Shown piece after piece: positions 45,401-54,073 of a DNA stretch of 64,000 bases (its first letter is position 1; every line of letters starts with the position of its first letter). This DNA comes from Earliella scabrosa (lineage: Eukaryota; Basidiomycota; Agaricomycetes; Polyporales; Polyporaceae). The DNA is taken from NCBI GenBank assembly GCA_022605405.1, contig JABYQQ010000029.1, positions 399,162 through 463,161 on the forward strand, given 5' to 3'. The notes under the pieces were generated by a model, which had not been told where the DNA came from, did not search any database, and saw nothing but the letters and a program-made list of their open reading frames with translations. Position numbers and translations under genes: made by a program.

Positions 45401-47256
45401 GCCGCATGATCAAAACGGCGAAGAAATACGGAGTGGTGGCGGACTCCCCCAACCCATCCAGAGAGATCAAGGCGGCTATGCCGATCTGGTATCATGTCGG
45501 ACTGCTAGACGGCCGGTCGACGGCGAACTCGGGGGCTAGCAAGTGCCTCCGAGACCGCCACGATGTTAAGTCCGTGCACTCGTGCACAATCCTGGCGCAG
45601 AGGAAGGAACGATGCGAGGACCACCGAGAGCGGGCGGAGTGCCCATGTCACGAGTGCTTCCGCGACCGCGCACAGCTGGCATGTCAGAACCCGGCGAGAT
45701 GCGTCCGGGCAGCGGCACGTGCGGTCGAACGGCTGGTGGCAGTCTGGGAGCCGACACAGCCGCAGGAGCCAGACGGGCTGTCCCTTGCAAGCCCTGAGAA
45801 GAGACAGAACGTCAGGCAGCTTCAGGAAGGCCACGAGGTCGTCTTCGACCCCTCGGTCAGTGACAGACTCCCACTGTCCAATATATTCCGGGTATTTGTG
45901 CACGGGAGCGGCAAGAGGCGCGACCCCGCGAAGCGGCCAAAGGCGCAGCACCGGGCGAGTGAGAGAAACATCACTGCGGCAGTTGCAGGTGTGCGAGTGA
46001 CCATGCCAGGGGGACTCCCCGGATACGGGTGCGGCTTCGCTGTCACAAACGAAGAACGAGGCGAGGCAGAAAAGGCCCCGCCCACCACGCTGAGCAAGAA
46101 CGAGGCAGAAATATGGGCGATAGCGCTCCTAGCAAAAAGAGCAGCCCACCACGACGAACTAACGGTGCTCTGCTCGAAAGCAGCAGCGACCATGCTCACG
46201 ACTGGAGCGATGAAGGGCGAGAACGAAGGATGGGCGAGGACGCACTACCCAGACGCCACGCGTTTCGCCCTGGCCTGCCTGCGGGAGCGATCTGGAAAGA
46301 TCGTCCTTCGCTGGGAGCGAAAGTCAGAAGAGGAGGAGGTAGCGGTATCCCGGGCCAGAGACGCTGCCCAGGACGCCGCGGACAAGGAATGGGATGCGGA
46401 AGCCTGGAACGGCGCCCGCACCGCCTTCCTAAAGCGCGGGGCGAAGCTGAGCCTCCTGACCCAGAGTCTGGCGTGTGAGCACATAAAGCGACTCACCCAC
46501 GCGAACGAGAAGAGGCCGGCGACGGTGCGGATGATAAAAAATATCTGCTCCCCGACGCAAGATGCGGCTAGTGGTGCCATCCCGGAGGCCCGGCTCTGGA
46601 AGATGATCCGCAAGCGGGAGGTGCGCCGGCGGGTCAGGGACTTCCTGTGGAAGTGCCTGCATGATGCGGTCAGAGTGGGGAAATACTGGAGGAACATCCC
46701 GACCATGGAGGAGCGAGAGCGATGCGCCTGGTGCGGCGCGACCGAGTCGATACAGCACATCCTAGTCGAGTGCTCCGCCACGCACGTTGACACGGTGTGG
46801 GGGCTAGTCCTAGCTGCGGCGACGAAAGCCGGAGAAACGGGCCTTGCAAGGGACGCCCGACTAGCGCTAGGCGGGCACGCGCTGGAGGCGAGGGACCTCA
46901 AAAGCAAGAATGCCGGGGCTGCAAGGCTCCTGCGAATAATCGTGCCTGAATCGATGCACCTAATCTGGCGGCTAAGGTGCACCTGGGTCATCGAGCACGA
47001 GGGAGACAGAGACCGCGCGCTGGGTAAAGAGGCAGTGAGCGCAATGTGGCATGCGATAATAAACGAACGCCTGCATGTGGACCAAGCAATGCAGAGGCTG
47101 GCAACGGAGTCCCAACCCCTGCAGCCCCTGGTGGTACGGAACACCTGGGGGACCCTCATCGACAACGTAGAAGCCTGGAATGGTCTCCCTTGGGAGCGCC
47201 AGCCGGGGGTTTTAGTGGGTAGGCTCGTCCCGGAATACAGCGATGGAGTGGGGTAA
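42466..47256 (+). CDS. LINE ORF2: APE endonuclease, reverse transcriptase, RNase H-like, zinc knuckle
   Basis: 1596 aa from the first ATG, uninterrupted. APE domain, about residues 1-240: ALQETHL, LAGDFNVVEDAEDR, SRIDRIYI and TDHRLV carry the catalytic Glu, Asp-Phe-Asn and Asp-His residues. Reverse transcriptase, about 540-770: NYRPITLLNADYKI, AGFIPGRSI, VIVALDQEKAYDKI, GVRQGDPMSCLLFDLAIEPL and the active-site FADDTT with D726 and D727. RNase H-like fold, about 1140-1270: the first catalytic Asp reads His (VHGSG, H1146), E1215 is kept (NEAEIWAIALL), and the next Asp position reads LCSK, so nuclease activity is doubtful. C-terminal zf-RVT knuckle CX2CX7HX4C at 1420-1436 (CAWCGATESIQHILVEC). 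The protein nicks target DNA and copies the element RNA onto it. Translation may begin upstream of this ATG. Confidence 0.93.
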   Translation: MRGFGAARRDEPSEKWMMINQLLRDKRVAVLALQETHLTEERLECLNNLFAQSMTVYSSPDPTNESGARGVAFAVNKRLVDTENATVVVVVPGRAIRIRVPWGKDAHLDIMNVYAPNDEQENSRFWATLLEKTPGNLDVLAGDFNVVEDAEDRLPSRCDNAEAVHELGKLKAAKRLVDGWREENPGTKKFTYLQMATGSQSRIDRIYIKRKLVAKAVKWVIEDSGVPTDHRLVLCEICKFRTPFVGKGRWAIPPRLQKDKELLQAAKKMGLKRLGELEGLDEDDRRRNIQQAYAQLKQDIVDEARRRAKTDEPKIAQRISRLKRELEKVLGSEGSQDEVKTKAAGIQKRITALEEKHFKDRRTALKAKDWAEGEKIGKYWSKVNAKPKQDEVFYELIDRRGGEERHVNKSSDMAGIARDFYDTLQDEGAERGGTPSRQRDIADALDPMEASLSDDSAAELEEKIGRDEVRRALDEAATNKACGLDGIPAEIYKGLRELHERDLKANRPGLDIVGLLQEVFNSIEVEGVAAGTDFAKGWICPIYKKKCRREIGNYRPITLLNADYKIMTRIMANRLATHAPPLIHHDQAGFIPGRSIADHTKLTKLVIDYAEAEEIDGVIVALDQEKAYDKIDHEYLWEALRKQKFPERFIKTIQSLYAEADSVVVVNGVLSKPFRVRRGVRQGDPMSCLLFDLAIEPLACAIRRSTLQGIRIPGVTERLIATLFADDTTVYLSKTDSYTELEAILARWCAGSRAKFNLEKTILLPIGSPDYRRSVERGRVLCEGAQVLPSNIHIAPEGEPVRALGAWIGNGFNAAQPWRPKIDQIRENLTRWATRNPTMYGRKLIVDMEVAGRTQYLAKVQGMPAEIEKELKLIIKDFVWKGDKRPAVAMSMLHKRVEEGGINLLDVQARNEAIDLIWLKGYLNLSPARPKWAAIADLLLARAVAAESKDTDPEARVNAFLQTWKVSTRAAARLPEDLRRMIKTAKKYGVVADSPNPSREIKAAMPIWYHVGLLDGRSTANSGASKCLRDRHDVKSVHSCTILAQRKERCEDHRERAECPCHECFRDRAQLACQNPARCVRAAARAVERLVAVWEPTQPQEPDGLSLASPEKRQNVRQLQEGHEVVFDPSVSDRLPLSNIFRVFVHGSGKRRDPAKRPKAQHRASERNITAAVAGVRVTMPGGLPGYGCGFAVTNEERGEAEKAPPTTLSKNEAEIWAIALLAKRAAHHDELTVLCSKAAATMLTTGAMKGENEGWARTHYPDATRFALACLRERSGKIVLRWERKSEEEEVAVSRARDAAQDAADKEWDAEAWNGARTAFLKRGAKLSLLTQSLACEHIKRLTHANEKRPATVRMIKNICSPTQDAASGAIPEARLWKMIRKREVRRRVRDFLWKCLHDAVRVGKYWRNIPTMEERERCAWCGATESIQHILVECSATHVDTVWGLVLAAATKAGETGLARDARLALGGHALEARDLKSKNAGAARLLRIIVPESMHLIWRLRCTWVIEHEGDRDRALGKEAVSAMWHAIINERLHVDQAMQRLATESQPLQPLVVRNTWGTLIDNVEAWNGLPWERQPGVLVGRLVPEYSDGVG

Positions 47257-47402
47257 CCTGCCACGCTGCCGGGCGAGAGAGCCCCACACTACGGCTCAGC
47301 CGTGTGCGTAACGCATTTCCCCAGGTACGGTACCAGGGGCGGTGAGCCCCGATTACCGAGCTTATCCCCGTCCACGGCCCACGGCTCTGAGACGAGGACA
47401 GC

Positions 47403-47407
<5 letters not shown>

Positions 47408-47460
<53 letters not shown>
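47408..47460 (+). repeat. LINE poly(A) tail, 53 nt
   Basis: An unbroken run of 53 A closes the element, then TAT and the target-site duplication. A pure long tail suggests a recent insertion. Confidence 0.92.
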
Positions 47461-47463
<3 letters not shown>

Positions 47464-47464
<1 letters not shown>

Positions 47465-47479
47465 TATACTACAGCGCCG
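47464..47479 (+). repeat. target-site duplication, right copy
   Basis: Exact 16-bp copy of 36009-36024. Confidence 0.9.
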
Positions 47480-47912
47480 CCCAAATACGCCGGGACCGTT
47501 CGAATCTAGAGACGCCGCCCATTCAAAAACATTCAATGCTCGGATCATCTGCAAATAGGCTCGACGCACCGGTGTTATTGTATGTGTGAGTTCAGAACCT
47601 GTGGCGATACCTCACAAGCGTGTCCGAATCGGAGGCGTCTATCCGACCAGCGCGGTCGGCGTCTGGTCGTGTGGGCGCGTTGGCTGTCCAATGCAGCGGC
47701 CATAGGAGGCCACAATTCAATAGAGCGGCGACGGACGCACAAAGCGTGCTTGAGTTAGGCCCGTGATGACTGGCGAGTACAGGTACGGTGAGCTCTCAAT
47801 GTGCCGCAGTTTCATTCAACGCTCTGCATTCTCTAGATTCCTCACCGAGCATAAAACACCCCACTCGATGAGAAGAAACGACAATCCCCTCGCCGTGAAG
47901 TCTCTCGTCATC
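47480..47912. other. spacer between LINE and secreted-protein gene
   Basis: About 430 bp with a TATA-like CATAAAA at 47850-47856, some 60 bp before the next start codon. The LINE therefore landed just upstream of this promoter. Confidence 0.5.
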
Positions 47913-48708
47913 ATGATCAAAGCCTTTGCCCTCGTCAATCTATTTATCGCGGTGCGTGTACCGTCTCCCATAATGTCATGTTCCTTGACGCTGATGATGG
48001 CACTGGCTAGGTTGCGCTCGGTGCTGCTACCGAGGGACGCGCCGCCGCAGGGGGTCCCGGGTATACCACCGACCTGGATGTGCACGCCATCGTGGCAGAC
48101 GAGTTTACCCCTCTGTGCAGCGACGTCGTTTCGTCCGGCGGCCAGTCGGAGCTCGAGCAGCACGTTTGTCTCATGTCGGCGGAGGACGCCCTCAACGCCT
48201 TAGCTGAGGATGTCGTCGTGAATTTCGCCACGGGAGGAGACCTCGTCTGCACCAGGGACGTGGTTCCTCCGCCGGTCTCAGACGCCACGAACCTATGCAA
48301 CGGGGTGTCCAGTGGCCAGATCACGGTTCAGAAGGGCAACAGCTCCCCTCGTCAGTGTGCGTGCCTCCTATGGACGCAGGTGAGCATCGTGTCACCCTGA
48401 ACGAAGTACGTGAAGCGTCCTCATCACTCGCAACAAGGCCTCCGCTTTCTTCGGCGTCTGTAACTGCGACACCTGCAAGTAAGTTGCCCCATCGCCGTTC
48501 TCTGTACCTCCAGATGCTAACTCTGTTATGTTCTAGCGCCATATTCTACGGGAACCCGCAGTCCGACTGCAGGCAGATCTTGCAGAGCTGCGTTGCGAAC
48601 GGCGTCGGCGGATACAGGAGCTGGAGGGACCCTAACTCGTTCACAGTGCTCCAGCTGGCTAATACTGCCATCAAGCCCCCCGTCCCTGTTGGATGCGGTG
48701 GCTCGTAG
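47913..48708 (+). CDS. small Cys-rich secreted protein, copy 1
   Basis: Four exons, 47913-47951, 48011-48379, 48438-48478 and 48537-48708, 206 aa; introns 58-59 nt. Exon 1 encodes a signal-peptide core, MIKAFALVNLFIA, continued by VALGAATEG. The mature part has spaced Cys (LCSD, HVCLM, LVCTR, NLCNG, CACLL), a tight VCNCDTCN motif split over an intron, then NPQSDCRQILQSCVANGVGGYRSW near the C-terminus. The gene at 50059 has the same length, exon order and phases and the same second half (VCNCDYCN, NPQSDC, GLGGYRAW). The family is not recognised. A secreted Cys-rich protein without catalytic motifs could be a cell-wall or effector-like protein; that is inference. The ATG before MIK was chosen to match the paralog, and an upstream in-frame ATG exists. 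Confidence 0.75.
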
Positions 48709-50058
48709 AGAGGCACGGTGAGTGACTCGCGCGCTCATGACACGACTTCCTGCTGAAGGTTGCCATGCTCCAGCTCGAACAAGGGCCCCGCCAGGGCCTC
48801 AAGAACTCAACTTTCCGCCCGTACCTCCAGCGTGTCTACGTCTTAGTGCAATGTATTATTGAATGAATATGACTCGCAACTTATTTGCCGTGATATCCAA
48901 ATGTGTGTGCGCCTGACGCAGATGATGTCGACTCGTGCACCATGATTAGGCGCGCGTTTGTCCTTGTCTCGTACCGTCGTGGCGTCCAGGTGTCTTCATG
49001 TAAGCTTCCATGGAAGACGCGGTGAACATGTGTGAGGCAACATCCCGTATGTCTCAGCCCTATGCGCGCTCTGGTATACAGTATCTAAATGCTGCCAACG
49101 TGTGTACCACTGACCAGATGAAGTTTACAGTGATCGTCCTGCCAGAATGTTGATGACAGTGGGACAGTCGATCGAATATGCTCAGTTGTTATGTCCTTTA
49201 TGTCTCCAATTTTTCCGATCTCCTCTTTGGGAGTTTGAGAGACGAACATAGCTCAGCAAAAACTTGAAGCCACGTGTCATCGAGATCTACCAGAGAACGG
49301 TGCGTACAGCGTCCATCTGTGATTTTTGGCAATGGTCAAGTAGCTGTTCAATAGATCCGAGCATAGTGCTCGGGCATGGCCTCCCGCCTACAAGTTGTCT
49401 CACCATCGATGTTGCGCCGATGTGAATCCAAACAAAGTCGGAGCGCCGTCCGCACACATCGGCACGAGGCTCTTGCTGAAACACCGCATCTCAATAGATC
49501 GGCAGTATGCATAGAGTATTGACTGCGGCTCAGAACGTGTGCCATAGACAATCACAGGACGCCCGCGGGCTACCAGGCCCGCAACAAACACCGCTGCTCA
49601 ATGTTACTACACCGGTATGGTCTCCTCCCCCTATGTTGTCAGCAGCGAATTGAATATGTCCCTAGACCAGAACATCACCTGTCGGGTATTCTGGGCTCAA
49701 TCCTCTTTCCACACCGAGAGCTAGGCGGTACGAGGCTGGTCGTGTGGTACCCCTGGCGCATTTTGGACGCTAATCGACCGGGACGTGTCGCGTACAGGTG
49801 GATGCCATACAACTATGCGCGGGTATGGGTGCCCAACAATTCATTTTGATCATTGCACCCTACAGTCCCGTGCTCGCAGTTGTCTCAAGCAAAGCGCGTA
49901 GTAATATTTACCGTCGAAGACAGCTGCATTCGCTCGTACACGGCGAGTGCTGACGCTCATGAAGTCTATAAGAAGGTGAGTGCTCTCCGAGATACGATAG
50001 TCGTTTTCTGAGCAACTCTCAGATCGTTCTTGACTTCCAGCTTCCCATTGAGACAACT
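48709..50058. other. intergenic, 1.35 kb, TATA at right end
   Basis: No supported gene and no obvious remnant of a further paralog. A TATA box (CTATAAGA, 49966-49973) lies about 90 bp before the next ATG. Confidence 0.45.
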
Positions 50059-50856
50059 ATGATCAAGGTTACGGCTGTCGTCTACCTACTTGCAGGGGTG
50101 AGTCACACCTTTCCCTACTGGAGCGCAGTGTTGACCTGCGGAATTATTCGCCAGCTTGTCGCAGCAGGCGTCGTGCCGGAGAGCGCTCCCGCCAGCATCC
50201 CTGGACACGTCTCAAGCGAGACCGCCCTCCTCGGCGCGAACGCTGGTCCTCTTCTCATGTGCGATGACATACCTCCCGTCACCTCGGGGTCCGAGGACAG
50301 GGACTACCTGTGCACCATTCCTGCCCCGAACGCAACGGCATTCCAGGCTTCTGCGCAACTCGCGGCACCGGCAGGCGAACTCGTCTGCACACTGGACGCC
50401 ATCGCGCCGAACTCGGCAGATGCGAACAATCTTTGCAACCTCTTCGTTCCCAACACAGAAATCGTCGTGCCGCAGGCGCCTTCGCCGGGGACCTGCGCGT
50501 GCAGGATTTATGCGCGGGTAAGTGATAAACGTATTATAAGGTGCTCTGGATTGTTCTCATGGAATGCGATCCAGAACGCTGCCGAGTTCCGAGTGTGCAA
50601 CTGCGACTACTGCAAGTGAGGCGTCCGGTTCAGTTCTCCTGTGCTGGACCTCATGCTAACCCTGACTTGATTGTGTAGCCAACTCGGCTTCACGAACCCG
50701 CAATCCGACTGCCTGTTGATCAAGAACAACTGTGTGTCGCACGGATTGGGTGGATACCGCGCATGGGAGGACTTGCCTCTGTCTTACTTCACCGTCCTCT
50801 TCCTTCCCCACTCTATGCACCCGACTCCGGTCCTCGATAGCTGCTACCGCGGCTGA
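50059..50856 (+). CDS. small Cys-rich secreted protein, copy 2
   Basis: Four exons, 50059-50097, 50155-50517, 50575-50615 and 50679-50856, 206 aa. Exon 1 (39 nt) and exon 3 (41 nt) are identical in size to those of the gene at 47913, and all intron phases match. Signal peptide MIKVTAVVYLLAG plus LVAAGVV. The mature Cys pattern includes LLMCDD, YLCTIP, LVCTLD, NLCNLF and TCACRIYA, then VCNCDYCN and NPQSDCLLIKNNCVSHGLGGYRAW. The last residues (SCYRG) differ from the GCGGS end of copy 1, but both keep a Cys there. The first intron is a multiple of three, so the frame also reads through it. Function is unknown. Confidence 0.78.
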
Positions 50857-51259
50857 GGCACTCGTCTGTACGCGCAGCTAAGAAGGATCTATTGGTGATG
50901 TGTTTGAACATGATTCGACGTTGACAGGGGAATTATGTATGCTATTGCCGGAACCCTTGCACAAACCCGCATATCGCCGCACTTACACGCCGCACACCCT
51001 CCTTGACCACACATGGTGTTTATAGGAAGGTGACATCCGGCGCAAAGACGGTCTCTTCAGGAACGTTGACTGCAATCCGGAGAGAACCCTGTCGGCCACG
51101 ATGCAATTTGTCAGCTGCCTTCTATACTTCCCTTGACAGTTTTTTCCCATCTTCTGAGCTCATAAGCCTGGGGAATTAGCGCATCGAAACATTGTAAGAA
51201 GACCTCCCCTTCTTCTATCGACTGAGGATCTGCCATCTCCAGCCGACGTCGATCCCAGA
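50857..51259. other. intergenic, nothing recognised
   Basis: About 400 bp between the secreted-protein gene and the next gene. Confidence 0.4.
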
Positions 51260-52156
51260 ATGCGTCCCCGAGTCGTTCGGCGAAGGCCTGCCTTCGCCAG
51301 TCTCCCTCGCTCGGACTCGGACCTCCCTCGAGACCTCACGTCCGCATCTGCGGCGGAGTCTGATCAGGAGGAGCGCACTAGAGACGCACCGCCGAGCAGA
51401 CCGACTGTTGTCGTCCTCGGATTCCGGCAGCTGGGCTTCAACGCCATGGTCGCGTACCTGAGCACGTCGCAACGAGTGCGGTACCATATCACGGTCCATA
51501 TGAATTGCTTCAATCCTTCGTCATTCATCACGGTGGTGAGACGAGGACAGGTGGAAGGGGAATTCGTAGGATCGTTTGAGTAAGAGACTTCGCTCATCCG
51601 CATGGTAACGTTACTCACCGGTATCTCAGGATGGGTATCTCTACCCAGACGGCAACCATCAACATGTACGGGGAAGAGAAGCCGTTGGACGGGGTCCTGT
51701 CGAGAGATGGGAAGAAGACGGAGGTGAGTGGGAGTCGCACCCACAAGTGATGTGACCTCATACCGTTGACCTGCGCGTTCCCATGGTCGCGAGAAGGATC
51801 GGATCTGGCAATGGCAATGGGACGAGGACTCGAAGCATGCCCTCTGCTGGCATAGAGAGAGTCCGATGCGATACGTAAGTACGGCTAGTCTTCTCAGCCG
51901 GGGAGTCCGATGTTCATCGTGGCCTCGCTAGTGTTACTTCATGGACCATGAGGGACGGCCAGCTGGGCCTATGATAGCTGCATTCTCATGCCAGAGCGGC
52001 GTCGCCGAAGCCAACACTCTGCGACCGCAGCCCGCCTCGTTGAGGATATACCCTCATGGGCTGCGCGTGGTGGACCATATCCTAGTGTCAGCTCTGGTAG
52101 TGGAGAGGAAACGACTTACACCGTCTGTGATGGGATTCAACACAATATGCAACTAG
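51260..52156 (+). CDS. DUF6593-like protein
   Basis: Four exons, 51260-51579, 51630-51723, 51794-51874 and 51932-52156, 239 aa; introns 50-70 nt and all phases fit. The first 55 residues are Arg/Ser/Asp-rich and probably disordered. The rest has the layout of DUF6593, an uncharacterised Agaricomycete domain: a strand pair RYHITVHM and SFITVVRRGQVEGEFVGSF, a Trp-rich segment RIWQWQWDEDSKHALCW, then CYFMDHEGRPAGPMIAAF, and a C-terminal helix VVDHILVSALVVERKRLTP. The family name rests on my memory of the pattern and should be treated as tentative. No catalytic residues stand out. Confidence 0.65.
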
Positions 52157-52831
52157 GATTCTAGACACATCAGTTGTATCAGTACTTTCAGGGAGCTATG
52201 GACGGTCGAACTAAGCAAAAATCCTCACCTCATGGAGTAGCACACTAAAGAGACAAGATCCATGGGACGGGTTCAAACACGGGGGGCAGGTGGCGTCTAT
52301 TGTTCGGCAATCGCCGCCGTCCTAGTCTGGCAGGCACGATACCCGCCGCCTGCCACGTTTTCGCTCCTCCTTCCGCCTCAAGTCTGCGACAGCAAAGGCA
52401 GAATGCTCTGCCAACACACGTGCGATATCCGCGCCCAATCCACCGTTGCTCCAACTCTCGATTCTAGCATTCTCCCCGCACTCATGTACCCCAGGTTCCG
52501 CGGCATGCCGCCTCTCGCGCCGAACAAGCACACTCCAACATTGGGCTCAATATATCCGGCGGGACGAGCGGACGAGCATCCCCATCGCAGGCTCACTGGA
52601 TGATGACGGTCGTTGTTACCTCTCGCAGCAGCGGAAGCAGGTTCCGCTGTTGAACGCGGCCTCACTCTCACCCGTTATGTTCTCTGTTCTCTGTATGCGA
52701 CCGATGGTCGGATTACTGTGCAAACCGACCTCGCAGTATATATTAACGAGTAAAGATAGTGTCCTCTTCCTCGGCCTTGCATCGATCTTCCCGCTACTCA
52801 ACGCTCTTCCCCCTCAGTCCTTTGTTTCGCA
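52157..52831. other. intergenic, TATA near right end
   Basis: About 675 bp. TATATATTA at 52737-52745 lies about 95 bp before the start codon at 52832. Nothing else is recognised. Confidence 0.45.
52737..52745 (+). promoter_or_regulatory. TATA box
   Basis: TATATATTA, about 95 bp upstream of the ATG at 52832. Confidence 0.55.
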
Positions 52832-54073
52832 ATGCATAACACCAGATCTGTCAACCTCGCAGGCATTATGCTCGTGGCATGCGCGGTTGGTGTACAGGCT
52901 ACTCCCGGTGAGCATCCTGACCACACGTCAGAACTTGATGTGTGTACTGACTTGAATTGCGCAGTTGTTGTATCTGTAGGACTTGGTGCCAATCCGTCCG
53001 GGAGCCCGACGGACTCAGGCTCGGAAGACAGCCTGGGGTCGCATACTGGGCTCGCGGGCTTGGATGGTTCGGATGGTGGCGACGGTGATGGAGCGCTCTC
53101 CAGCCTCCTTTCCGGCATAATTCATGATTCGTCCACGACGACATCCCCACCAGCTGCCCCAACGTCGGGCACGGGCGCTGACGATGGGCTAGGTGGCGAT
53201 GGCTCTGAAACTGGCCTGTCCGCCCGCGATTATCCACTCTTCGCTACCATCGTTCTTGGGGGCCACACGATCGTCGTCCCGACACAAAGCGAGACCTTCC
53301 CTGGCTTGTTCCCAAGTGACGGTTCGGATGGGTCCATCGACGACGACGGCAGCAGCGACGACCGTGGTATCGGCGGTCTTCTTGGTGGTGGCGAGGACGA
53401 TCCCGACGGCCTCCAAGCTTCAGGCCTCTTCGCTCACAAGAGCTATCCCGTTACGGCCAGCATTACCATTGGTAGCGCAACGATCATCATCCCACACCCG
53501 ACACAAACCGCCTCCACTACAGCCACCGACACCTCCCCCGACTCGTCGAGTGCGACGCCGTCGACTGACTCCGCGAGCGTCGCACCTACCGACTCGTCGA
53601 GTGCTGCCAGCCCGTCAGCTATTGACGATGGCGGTGACAATTATAACGGCGACGACACCTTCTCTGATAGCGCCAGCGGTCCGAGCCCCGTTGCCACCCG
53701 CGCGGTCTTCGCGCGTTTGAGCCCTGCGCCGTACCACCACGTCCACCATCCGCACATCCGCCAAATCATCACCGACACCGACGCCGGCAGTGACACCTTC
53801 ACCCCGATTGTGGCCGGCACCGACAGTGGCAGCGACACTCTCATTCCCGTTCCGTCGAGCACCGACAGCGAGAGCGACATCCCCACCGCGACCAACTCGG
53901 ACAGCACCTCCTTAGACTCGAGCGTCGAGACGATCCGCACGGTCACCTCGACTACGACTGTTACCACTACGGCGAGGAGCACGGTCACCACGACCGCCAC
54001 GAGCACCGTGACGCAGAGCGAGCCGGAGCCGACATTCAGCACGCTTGGTCGTCGTTACACCAAGTGGGCTTGA
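52832..54073 (+). CDS. secreted Ser/Thr/Asp-rich protein
   Basis: Two exons, 52832-52907 and 52965-54073, 394 aa. The intron (57 nt, GTGAGC donor, GCAG acceptor) is a multiple of three, so the frame also reads through. I prefer splicing because it removes a stretch unlike the rest and joins a signal peptide (LAGIMLVACAVGVQA) to VVVSVGLGAN. The mature protein is low complexity: Ser/Thr/Asp/Gly-rich with imperfect repeats such as two copies of a strand module (PLFATIVLGGHTIVVPTQ and PVTASITIGSATIIIPHPTQ), Asp-Ser-Gly-Ser-Asp repeats, and a final Thr-rich tract (TVTSTTTVTTTARSTVTTT). No transmembrane segment or GPI signal is clear at the C-terminus. A heavily O-glycosylated wall or extracellular protein is the likely nature. 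Confidence 0.7.
   Translation: MHNTRSVNLAGIMLVACAVGVQATPGEHPDHTSELDVCTDLNCAVVVSVGLGANPSGSPTDSGSEDSLGSHTGLAGLDGSDGGDGDGALSSLLSGIIHDSSTTTSPPAAPTSGTGADDGLGGDGSETGLSARDYPLFATIVLGGHTIVVPTQSETFPGLFPSDGSDGSIDDDGSSDDRGIGGLLGGGEDDPDGLQASGLFAHKSYPVTASITIGSATIIIPHPTQTASTTATDTSPDSSSATPSTDSASVAPTDSSSAASPSAIDDGGDNYNGDDTFSDSASGPSPVATRAVFARLSPAPYHHVHHPHIRQIITDTDAGSDTFTPIVAGTDSGSDTLIPVPSSTDSESDIPTATNSDSTSLDSSVETIRTVTSTTTVTTTARSTVTTTATSTVTQSEPEPTFSTLGRRYTKWA

Larger units (their letters stand above)
36025..47463 (+). mobile_element. full-length non-LTR (LINE) retrotransposon, about 11.4 kb
   Basis: The element is bounded by an exact 16-bp target-site duplication and ends in 53 uninterrupted A. Order on the plus strand: 5' leader 36025-36811, extra ORF 36812-37909, spacer, ORF1 39066-41712 in two parts with a CCHC knuckle and RGG tail, spacer, ORF2 42466-47256 with APE endonuclease, reverse transcriptase, degenerate RNase H and C-terminal zinc knuckle, then a short 3' end and poly(A). 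APE plus RT plus RNH with a Gag-like ORF1 is the architecture of the fungal Tad-type/I group of LINEs. At 11.4 kb it is longer than the 6-8 kb usual for such elements. No frameshift or stop breaks ORF2, and the duplication is perfect, so the insertion looks young and the element could be competent. Confidence 0.93.

Noticed and set aside
36812..47264. Many long minus-strand frames inside the LINE (for example 40092-41132 and 46245-47264)
   Set aside because: They mirror GC-rich sense codons of ORF0, ORF1 and ORF2 and contain no domains.
49976..50022. 5'UTR intron upstream of the second secreted-protein gene
   Set aside because: The donor lies only a few bases after the TATA box, so it would precede the expected transcription start.
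51724..51793. Reading through the third-exon junction of the DUF6593-like gene without splicing
   Set aside because: A stop follows shortly after the donor, and the spliced frame restores the Trp-rich segment.
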